This document shows positions 25,236 through 31,952 of a DNA stretch of 37,754 nucleotides, in pieces. The stretch comes from Rectinema subterraneum. GTDB taxonomy: Bacteria; Spirochaetota; Spirochaetia; Treponematales; Rectinemataceae. Under the pieces are notes generated by a model, which did no database searches, had not been told where the DNA came from, and saw nothing but the letters and a program-made list of their open reading frames with translations. Within the stretch, counting starts at the first letter, position 1; every line of letters begins with the position of its first letter. Position numbers and translations under genes: made by a program. The stretch lies in assembly GCA_009768935.1 (NCBI GenBank), contig WESA01000030.1, positions 1-37,754 on the forward strand, given 5' to 3'.

Positions 25236-26222
25236 TCAATATACTCCGGTGAGCGCCTTGATGTATTGCAATCGCAGATATTCTTCCGGCCTCTCGGCAT
25301 TTGCAGCGGAAAGCTTGCCTTGTATCGCATCAAGAGAGGAATATCCCATCGATTCAACGATCGAATCCATTTCTTCGAGAATCGCTGTAATGGCCTTCCA
25401 TCCTTTTTGATAGATTATTGAGCATACTTCCACAGCGCTGGCGCCGCCGAGTATGCATTTGACAGCTGCATCTGCTGTATGAATGCCGGTAGACGAGACA
25501 ATTTCCACGCCTGCCCGTTTGTAGAGAATTGCAGTCCAACGAAGGCTTTCGTGATATTCGGTTTCCGAACTTAAAGGCTGGACGCCCGTAAGCCGCATCG
25601 TGTCAAGATTGAAATCAAAGCGGAAAAAGCGGTTGAACAGCACCACAGCATTGGCGCCTTCCTTTGACAGCCCATGCACAGTATGCGGAAGACTTGTATA
25701 ATTGTTTCCCAGCTTGACCATTATAGGCAGCTTTGTAGCAAGGCGGGCTTCCTTGACTGTCGAGAGCACTTTATGCTCTATTTCCTGCCCTGAAATATGC
25801 GGAGAAAACGGAACATACGCGATATTGAGCTCAAGCGCATCAGCCCCGGCTTCCTCGATACGCTTTGCGAAGCTAGCCCAGTTGCCAGGCCCGACGCAGT
25901 TGATGCTTGCGATTATCGGTACGCCACTGGTTCTCTTCTTCGATTCATCGATAAGCTTCAGATATTCGTCGGTACTCTCTTCCCATGCGGTTCTGGATAT
26001 AAATGCTTCTGCGTCGGGATAACTGTCGATGTCGAGACCAGCTATTTCCTGACCGAGCACTGCGAGAATCTGTTCCTCGAACAGAGACTTGAGCACTATT
26101 GCTCCCGCACCTGAATGTGCAGCTTTTTCCACACCATCGGGAAGGCTGGTCAGCCCGCTTGCTCCGACAATGATCGGATTGCGCAAGCGAAGGCCCATGA
26201 GCCATGTTCCTAAATCTGCCAT
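25236..26222 (-). CDS. Dihydroorotate dehydrogenase-like flavoprotein
   Basis: A 328-residue TIM-barrel FMN enzyme of the DHODH-like group. Class features include NPIIVGASGLTSL near the N-terminus, ALELNIAY, PIMVKLGNN and the phosphate-binding VSSTGIHTADAAVKCILGGASAVEV. The active-site loop reads SINCVGPGNWASF. Proteins of this subgroup are annotated as dihydroorotate dehydrogenase-like and often lie outside pyrimidine operons, as here, so orotate synthesis is uncertain. AAGGAG lies 8 nt before ATG, and TACAAT at 26243-26248 is a possible -10. The gap between its promoter and the thrS end is under 40 nt. Confidence 0.85.
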   Translation of the reverse strand: MADLGTWLMGLRLRNPIIVGASGLTSLPDGVEKAAHSGAGAIVLKSLFEEQILAVLGQEIAGLDIDSYPDAEAFISRTAWEESTDEYLKLIDESKKRTSGVPIIASINCVGPGNWASFAKRIEEAGADALELNIAYVPFSPHISGQEIEHKVLSTVKEARLATKLPIMVKLGNNYTSLPHTVHGLSKEGANAVVLFNRFFRFDFNLDTMRLTGVQPLSSETEYHESLRWTAILYKRAGVEIVSSTGIHTADAAVKCILGGASAVEVCSIIYQKGWKAITAILEEMDSIVESMGYSSLDAIQGKLSAANAERPEEYLRLQYIKALTGVY

Positions 26223-26242
26223 TATTCGCTCCTTCGATCGTT

Positions 26243-26248
26243 ATTGTA
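26243..26248 (-). promoter_or_regulatory. -10 box of the DHODH-like gene
   Basis: TACAAT on the minus strand, 20 nt upstream of the start codon. TTATGG 17 nt further up is a weak -35. Confidence 0.4.
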
Positions 26249-26280
26249 GCAGAAAAACGCGAATTCCATAAGCATACTAT

Positions 26281-28011
26281 TTACAAATCCAGAGCTTTCG
26301 CTTCTATTTTCCCGAGCACACGCGAGGCAAACGTTTCAAGAGGAATTCCATTCTCCTGCGAGCCTGTCCTGAGCCGCAAGGATACTGTGCGCTCGTCCTT
26401 TTCCCGCTGTCCTAGGATAACCATATACGGAATCTTCTGGTTCTGGGCATCGCGGATTTTGGCATTCATGCGCTCTTCGGAGAGCATGGCTTTGGCGCGA
26501 ACACCTTTTCCTCTTAAAAACGCTGTCACTTCCTTCGCATACTCATCGAAGGTGGGCGCGACCGGAATTACGGCAACCTGATCGGGCATAAGCCATACAG
26601 GGAAGGCGCCGGCATAGTGCTCTACAAATACTCCGAAGAAGCGTTCGATTGAACCAAGCAGAGCTCTGTGCACCATATAGGGCTGTTTCTGCCTGCCATC
26701 CTTGTCGACATAGGTCATGTCGAATCGCTCGGGCAAGTTGAAATCGAACTGTATTGTGGTCATCTGCCATTCGCGGCCAATTGCATCCTGTATCTTGAGG
26801 TCGATTTTGGGTCCGTAGAATGCTCCACCACCCTCATCCATCTCGTACGGCAGGCCTTCTTTTTCGATTGCCTTTTTGAGAGAAACCAGTGCCTGATCCC
26901 AGCGCTCGGGGTCGCCTACGGAATCTGCAGGACGCGTGGCAAGGTATGCCTTTATCTTGCTGAATCCGAGGGTTTTCCACATTGAGAGGCTGAAGCGCAG
27001 TACTTCGAGAATTTCGTCCTCGATCTGCTCGGGCGTGCAGATAATATGCGCATCGTCCTGTGTAAAGCCACGCACGCGCATAAGCCCGTGCAGAACGCCC
27101 GATCGCTCGTAGCGGTAGACAGTGCCAAGTTCGGCCCACCTTAGCGGCAGGTCGCGGTACGAATGGCTCGTTGTCTTATAAATCATTATATGAAAAGGAC
27201 AATTCATGGGCTTGATATAGTAGTCGTCTTCGTCAATGGTCATGGGGGCGTACATGTTGGCCTTGTAGAAGCCCAGATGTCCGCTCGTCTCCCAGAGCCA
27301 GCTTTTTCCGATATGCGGAGTGAACAGGATTTCATAGCCATTCTTGTAGTGCTCTTCACGCCACCATTTTTCAAGCTCGACACGGACGCGGCCGCCTTTC
27401 GGGTGCCAGTAAATAAGGCCAGGCCCCGCTTCTTCGTGCGTCGAAAACAGGTCGAGTTCCTTGCCGAGTTTGCGGTGATCACGGCGCTCTGCTTCTTCGA
27501 GCATGCGAAGGTATGCTTCGAGCTCGGCCTTGGTGGCAAAGGCATAGGCATAGATACGCGTAAGCATTGGCCTCGTTTCGTCGCCGCGCCAATATGCGCC
27601 TGCTATTGTCTTGAGCTTGAAGGCATCGGGCCGTAATTCCTTGGTCGATTCGACATGAGGACCACGGCACAGATCAACAAAATCGCCTTGCCGATAAATC
27701 GAAATCGTTCCTTCCTCCAGCCCGTCGATCAGTTCGAGCTTAAAAGGCTGGTCACGGAATATTTCGCGCGCCTGCGCCTTGCTGACTTCTTCACGAACAA
27801 AGGTCTGGTTTTGTGCGATGATGCGTCGCATTTCCTTTTCAATGGCAGGCAGATCCTCATTGGCAATGGACTGCGGAAACAGAAAGTCATAATAAAAGCC
27901 ATCCTGTATCGCAGGACCGATTCCGAACTGAACCCCTGGATGCAGATGCAGCACCGCTTCCGCCATCACATGCGCCAGGGAATGTCTTATTCTGTCGATA
28001 TCAGCTGACAT
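26281..28011 (-). CDS. thrS: Threonyl-tRNA synthetase, lacking the TGS domain
   Basis: A 576-residue class II synthetase. The editing domain starts at once, with HSLAH (10-14) and DLCRGPHVES. The catalytic core has MNCPFHIMIYK (zinc Cys), RYERSGVLHGLMRVRGFTQDDAHIIC, motif 3 near PYMVHRALLGSIERFFGVFVEH, then the anticodon-binding domain (PVAPTFDEYA...). E. coli ThrS has about 642 residues with an N-terminal TGS domain of about 60; that domain is missing here. The start at MSADI (28011) is supported by AAGGAG 7-8 nt upstream; in-frame ATGs up to 28044 would add at most 11 residues and cannot supply a TGS. Expression is under a threonine T-box. Confidence 0.95.
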   Translation of the reverse strand: MSADIDRIRHSLAHVMAEAVLHLHPGVQFGIGPAIQDGFYYDFLFPQSIANEDLPAIEKEMRRIIAQNQTFVREEVSKAQAREIFRDQPFKLELIDGLEEGTISIYRQGDFVDLCRGPHVESTKELRPDAFKLKTIAGAYWRGDETRPMLTRIYAYAFATKAELEAYLRMLEEAERRDHRKLGKELDLFSTHEEAGPGLIYWHPKGGRVRVELEKWWREEHYKNGYEILFTPHIGKSWLWETSGHLGFYKANMYAPMTIDEDDYYIKPMNCPFHIMIYKTTSHSYRDLPLRWAELGTVYRYERSGVLHGLMRVRGFTQDDAHIICTPEQIEDEILEVLRFSLSMWKTLGFSKIKAYLATRPADSVGDPERWDQALVSLKKAIEKEGLPYEMDEGGGAFYGPKIDLKIQDAIGREWQMTTIQFDFNLPERFDMTYVDKDGRQKQPYMVHRALLGSIERFFGVFVEHYAGAFPVWLMPDQVAVIPVAPTFDEYAKEVTAFLRGKGVRAKAMLSEERMNAKIRDAQNQKIPYMVILGQREKDERTVSLRLRTGSQENGIPLETFASRVLGKIEAKALDL

Positions 28012-28090
28012 ACATCTTCTCCTTTTCATACCTTCAGCCTGCATACAGCTAGCCTGTATGCCAGAATACCCAGGGCGCGTACCCAGCAGA

Positions 28091-28152
28091 TAAAAAAATC
28101 CACGGGATACGCCCGGACGTGAAAGAACTTCACGTAAGGACGAATCCCGTGG
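28091..28152 (-). terminator. Regulated terminator of the thrS T-box
   Basis: CCACGGGAT (28144-28152 on the minus strand) pairs with ATCCCGTGG (28100-28108) and is followed by ATTTTTTT. An inner hairpin pairs ACGTGAA with TTCACGT. The 5' arm includes CGTCCTT, which alternatively pairs with the T-box to form the antiterminator. Confidence 0.92.
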
Positions 28153-28396
28153 AGATCAATGCTCACGGTAATCCGCGGTACCACCTTACTTCGGCTCCCC
28201 TCGACAGGGGCCGCGCTCGCCGCCACTAACGCCTGGCACACGGTCTGCATTACTGCTGCAAAGCTGCAGGTTCACACAGACTGCTCCGGAGTGGTTTTCG
28301 TCGGGGCCTGGCAGGATTCTTCCACCCGCATGCCAACATGCGGAATCCTTCTCTGTGCTCAAGATTGCCCGGCTACTCTTCTCCATCAACGCATTT
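28091..28396 (-). ncRNA. T-box riboswitch controlling thrS (specifier ACC)
   Basis: The thrS leader contains every part of a canonical tRNA-sensing T-box. Stem I begins near 28390 (GATGGAGAAGAGTAG, with the AGTA of the specifier loop). Its upper arm pairs GGATTC with GAATCC around CCGCATG-TTGG-CATGCGG. The specifier loop reads GAAAACCA with the Thr codon ACC at 28293-28295. A stem II candidate pairs GTCTG with CAGAC, and a stem III hairpin is CCCC-TGTCGA-GGGG. The T-box proper, AAGGTGGTACCGCGG, is at 28173-28187; its UGGU can pair with the ACCA end of uncharged tRNA-Thr. CGTCCTT downstream can pair with AAGG in the antiterminator or join the terminator stem. Uncharged tRNA-Thr is expected to turn thrS on. 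Confidence 0.95.
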
Positions 28397-28402
28397 TTTA
28401 TT

Positions 28403-28431
28403 ATTTTCCATGCAAGGAATGGAAATGTCAA
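28403..28431 (-). promoter_or_regulatory. sigma70 promoter of the T-box/thrS transcript
   Basis: On the minus strand, TTGACA (28426-28431, perfect), a 17-nt spacer, then GAAAAT (28403-28408, 4 of 6). The leader from here to ATG 28011 is about 385 nt. Confidence 0.7.
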
Positions 28432-28494
28432 GTGCTCGGCCAGATTTGAAGCATGGCATTCGTGCGTCCATATTGCAAAGGCAAGGCAGAACAC

Positions 28495-28523
28495 TTGTTC
28501 AAGGCGGCCGCAATGAGTATTTT
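28495..28523 (+). promoter_or_regulatory. Possible clpS promoter, leaderless arrangement
   Basis: TTGTTC (28495-28500), a 17-nt spacer, then TATTTT (28518-28523), 8 nt before ATG 28532. The -35 is weak (3 of 6). No Shine-Dalgarno sequence lies before the ATG. The region between this promoter and the thrS promoter (28432-28494) holds nothing further that I can see. Confidence 0.35.
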
Positions 28524-28531
28524 TAATATGT

Positions 28532-28849
28532 ATGGGAACCAGAGTCACAAACGCAACAGGCACGCAAGAGCTGACGCAGCACGACCTCGAGACAAACGAG
28601 CCAGAGGAATATCGTGTCTACCTCATCAATGACGATTTCACTACAATGGAATTTGTGATATCGATTCTCATGACCATTTTTCACAAGAGCCTCGCGGAAG
28701 CGACAAAGCTCACATTGGAAGTGCACAGAAAAGGTCGTGGAATGGCAGGTGTATTTCCTTACGACATCGCGACGACCAAAATACAGCAAGTCCATGCAAT
28801 GGCCAGACAGCGGGGATTTCCGCTCCGCTGTATAATGGAGAAGGCATGA
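28532..28849 (+). CDS. clpS: ATP-dependent Clp protease adaptor ClpS
   Basis: A 105-residue N-recognin adaptor that binds proteins with Leu, Phe, Trp or Tyr at the N-terminus and hands them to ClpA. Hallmarks are YRVYLINDDFTTMEFVISIL (residues 27-46), LEVHRKGRGMAGVFPYDIA and the C-terminal RQRGFPLRCIMEKA. A flexible N-terminal tail of about 25 residues is normal and helps engage ClpA. It overlaps clpA by 4 bp (ATGA). Its start lacks a ribosome site and has a -10-like box 8 nt upstream. Confidence 0.95.
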   Translation: MGTRVTNATGTQELTQHDLETNEPEEYRVYLINDDFTTMEFVISILMTIFHKSLAEATKLTLEVHRKGRGMAGVFPYDIATTKIQQVHAMARQRGFPLRCIMEKA

Positions 28850-31128
28850 AAGTAAGCCCTGAAGTGCAAGCGATTTTTAACGCTGCATATAACGAAGCAA
28901 AACTCCGGAACCATGAGTATCTCATGCCGGAGCATATTCTCTTTGCAAGCCTTTCTTTTGAAAAGGTGCGCAATATCCTCGAAAACTGCGATGCTGATCT
29001 GGAGCAGATGCGCCACAGCATCGAAGCTTATTTCGAGCAGAAAATGCCTATTGTTCGCAATGCGGAGCCTATCCAGAGTGCTGGTTTCCAAGCGGTCATA
29101 GAGCGCGCAGTCATGCAATCGCAATCCGCAGGCAAAGAAGAAGTACAAATATCCGATCTCGTTGTTTCGCTCTATGACGAAGAGCGCACCTATGCTGGTT
29201 ACCTTATGCGCAAATTGGGTATCAAGCGACTTCAGCTTCTGGAAGTCCTTTCCCATGGCATGAGTGATGAAGACATCGAAGCGGAATCGCTCACGGAAGA
29301 AGAAACCGAAGAGCATCCTGAAGAAGGCGGCAAGGAGCGGCGTGCTGCCCGCCCCGGTACGCTTGAACGCTTCGCAACAGACCTTACCGCTCTTGCGGCG
29401 GCAGGAAAGCTCGAACCTGTCATTGGCAGAGAAGCCGAAATAGAACGCACGATTCAAGTGCTATGCCGGAGGCTTAAGAACAATCCGATTCATGTCGGCG
29501 ATGCCGGCGTCGGCAAAACCGCAATCACCGAAGGCCTTGCCCAGCGCATCGCCGCAGGCAAAGTTCCTCCCAAACTCCAGGGATATACCATCTGGTCGCT
29601 GGACATGGGCGCGCTCCTTGCTGGCACAAAATTCCGCGGCGATTTTGAAGAACGTGTCAAGAAAGTCATCGACTTACTGCTCAAAAAAGAAAAATCCATT
29701 TTGTTTATCGACGAAATTCATACGATTATCGGCGCCGGAGCTGTAACCGGCAGCACTCTCGATGCATCCAACTTGCTCAAACCCGCCCTTACCTCAGGCA
29801 AGCTTCGCTGTATCGGTTCAACAACCTACGACGAATACAACAAGATTTTCGAAAAAGATCGCGCTCTGTCGCGCCGCTTCCAGAAAATCGACATCGTCGA
29901 ACCCACAATTCCCGAAACAGTGGAGATACTCAAGGGCTTACGCCCCAAATACGAGGAATATCATGATGTTCGCTATAGCGACGAAACACTCGAAATCGCC
30001 GCAAAACTCGCCGCGCAATTCATAACCGAGCGCAAACTCCCCGACAAGGCGATCGATGTCATCGATGAAGCGGGTGCTCTCGCCCGCATCCAGGCCTATA
30101 AACAAAACCAGGATGCCCAAGTCAAGACAATCGAATTAACCCCGCATGACATCGAAGTTGTGATCGCAAAAATCGCTCGAATCCCCGAGCGCACCGTCAC
30201 TTCTTCCGAAAAAGACAAGCTCGCGACCCTCGAATCGACGCTCAAGCTTGAAGTGTTCGGCCAGGATCAGGCTATAGAAGCCGTTGTCAGAGCAGTCAAA
30301 CGTTCCAGAGCAGGATTCCGCGCGCCAGACAAGCCAATCGCGAATTTCCTTTTTGTCGGCCCGACGGGTGTCGGAAAAACAGAGCTTGCGCGCCAACTCG
30401 CCAAGCATCTTGCGATTTCCTTGCATCGCTTCGACATGAGCGAATATCAGGAAAAGCATACTGTGAGCCGTTTGATCGGGTCTCCTCCCGGATATGTCGG
30501 CTATGAAGAAGGCGGCCTGTTGACCGATGCAATCCGCAAGACACCGAATGCAGTCGTGCTTCTTGATGAAATCGAAAAAGCCCATCCCGACATCTACAAT
30601 ATTCTTCTCCAGATCATGGATTATGCAACGCTTACCGACAACCAGGGCCGCAAGGCGGACTTCCGCAATGTCATACTCATTATGACAAGCAACGCAGGTG
30701 CGCGGGACATCGGCAAACCGCTCATCGGCTTTGGCGATCAAGCCGTAAGCGTATCGGCTCTGGACGAAGCGGTAGAGCGCGCATTCAGCCCTGAATTCCG
30801 CAACAGGCTCGATGCTGTCGTGCACTTCAACAATCTCCCCATGGACATCATCGAGCGCATCGTCAGGAAAGCTATAGACGAATTCAGGGTCCAGCTCGCA
30901 GAAAAGAATGTCACCCTCGAAGTCGATGACGAGGTCGTTCATTTCCTCGCGGAGCGCGGTTATTCGCGCGAATTCGGAGCGCGCAATATCAACCGTCTTA
31001 TTGAGGATCAGATCAAGACTGTCTTTGTCGATGAAGTGCTCTTCGGCAAGCTCGAACACGGCGGCACAGCTGTTGCGCATATTGAAGGAGACAAGATCGC
31101 CTTTGATATCACCCCGCACGTTAGCTGA
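28846..31128 (+). CDS. clpA: ATP-dependent Clp protease ATP-binding subunit ClpA
   Basis: A 760-residue double-AAA+ unfoldase that feeds substrates to ClpP. The N-terminal Clp_N domain (about 1-145) binds ClpS and is followed by an acidic Glu-rich linker. The first AAA module has Walker A GDAGVGKT (218-225) and Walker B ILFIDEIHT. The second has Walker A GPTGVGKT (505-512) and Walker B VVLLDEIEKAH. The ClpP-binding loop is IGF (627-629), in place of the IGL of E. coli. There is no ClpB-type middle coiled coil, which supports ClpA over ClpB/ClpC. clpP is not in the window. Coupled to clpS upstream and followed by aat 17 nt later. Confidence 0.96.
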   Translation: MKVSPEVQAIFNAAYNEAKLRNHEYLMPEHILFASLSFEKVRNILENCDADLEQMRHSIEAYFEQKMPIVRNAEPIQSAGFQAVIERAVMQSQSAGKEEVQISDLVVSLYDEERTYAGYLMRKLGIKRLQLLEVLSHGMSDEDIEAESLTEEETEEHPEEGGKERRAARPGTLERFATDLTALAAAGKLEPVIGREAEIERTIQVLCRRLKNNPIHVGDAGVGKTAITEGLAQRIAAGKVPPKLQGYTIWSLDMGALLAGTKFRGDFEERVKKVIDLLLKKEKSILFIDEIHTIIGAGAVTGSTLDASNLLKPALTSGKLRCIGSTTYDEYNKIFEKDRALSRRFQKIDIVEPTIPETVEILKGLRPKYEEYHDVRYSDETLEIAAKLAAQFITERKLPDKAIDVIDEAGALARIQAYKQNQDAQVKTIELTPHDIEVVIAKIARIPERTVTSSEKDKLATLESTLKLEVFGQDQAIEAVVRAVKRSRAGFRAPDKPIANFLFVGPTGVGKTELARQLAKHLAISLHRFDMSEYQEKHTVSRLIGSPPGYVGYEEGGLLTDAIRKTPNAVVLLDEIEKAHPDIYNILLQIMDYATLTDNQGRKADFRNVILIMTSNAGARDIGKPLIGFGDQAVSVSALDEAVERAFSPEFRNRLDAVVHFNNLPMDIIERIVRKAIDEFRVQLAEKNVTLEVDDEVVHFLAERGYSREFGARNINRLIEDQIKTVFVDEVLFGKLEHGGTAVAHIEGDKIAFDITPHVS

Positions 31129-31145
31129 AGCAGGGAGCCTGTCGC

Positions 31146-31934
31146 ATGAGATGGATTACAATGCCGGCATATCTTGACGAGGCTGAGGAATACCGATTTC
31201 CTCCCGCATCAGGCGCTTCGCGAAATGGCGTAGTCTGCTATGGGGGGAATCTTTCGCCGGGTGTTCTGCTTTCCGCCTATCGACAGGGCATTTTCCCATG
31301 GCCATCGACTCCGGACACATTGCGATGGTGTAGCCCGGATCCGCGGTTCGTCATTCCGAGAGGATTTCTCTATATCACTGAATCCGCCCGAAAAGCTTTG
31401 AAAAAAGCACTGCGGCGCGGCTCTCCTTACACCTTGACGCTCGACAAAGCATTTATTGATGTTATCAGCAATTGTGCAGCCATCCCAAGGCCGTCCCAGC
31501 CTGGCACATGGATTTTCCCGAACCTTGTGAACGCATATACCGAACTGCATGGGCGGGGTTATGCGCATTCGGTCGAAGTCTGGAAAAATGGCGCATTGGT
31601 GGGCGGGCTGTACGGCGTAAGTATCGGAGCTGCCTTTTTTGGTGAATCGATGTTCAGCACCGAAAGCAATGCATCGAAAATCGGATTTTTAGCACTGGCA
31701 ATCACACTATTCGAGCAAGGATTCGACTTTATCGATTGCCAAGTTTATACACCGTATCTCGAACTAATGGGCGGAATCGATGTACCGCGAGAGCTCTATC
31801 TTGAGATGCTGCAGGGTGCCCTGCAAAAGCCGACAATCAAAGGAGACTGGTCCCGATATTTCCAGAATTTCCCGGAAGTCAATCTTATTATTGCTGCAAA
31901 AAGAAATATCGAAACTATCACTCATAATGCCTAA
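31146..31934 (+). CDS. aat: Leucyl/phenylalanyl-tRNA-protein transferase
   Basis: A 262-residue transferase that adds Leu or Phe from aminoacyl-tRNA to proteins with N-terminal Arg or Lys, creating N-degrons read by ClpS. Hallmarks are GGNLSPGVLLSAYRQGIFPW, WCSPDPRFVIP, HSVEVWKNGALVGGLYGVSIGAAFFGESMFS and FIDCQVYTPYLELMGGIDVPRE. The start at 31146 has AGGGAG 9 nt upstream; an in-frame ATG at 31161 is an alternative. It completes the clpS-clpA-aat N-degron operon. Length is slightly above the usual 230-250. The gene lies 17 nt after clpA and 18 nt before the radical SAM gene. Confidence 0.95.
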   Translation: MRWITMPAYLDEAEEYRFPPASGASRNGVVCYGGNLSPGVLLSAYRQGIFPWPSTPDTLRWCSPDPRFVIPRGFLYITESARKALKKALRRGSPYTLTLDKAFIDVISNCAAIPRPSQPGTWIFPNLVNAYTELHGRGYAHSVEVWKNGALVGGLYGVSIGAAFFGESMFSTESNASKIGFLALAITLFEQGFDFIDCQVYTPYLELMGGIDVPRELYLEMLQGALQKPTIKGDWSRYFQNFPEVNLIIAAKRNIETITHNA

Positions 31935-31952
31935 ACCAAGAACGGAAAACAG

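Noticed and set aside
28153..28526. Short open frames in the thrS leader as leader peptides or genes
   Set aside because: The region is fully accounted for by T-box structure; the frames lack ribosome sites.
30136..31119. 327-codon open frame antisense to clpA
   Set aside because: Opposes the second AAA module of clpA; composition typical of a mirror frame.
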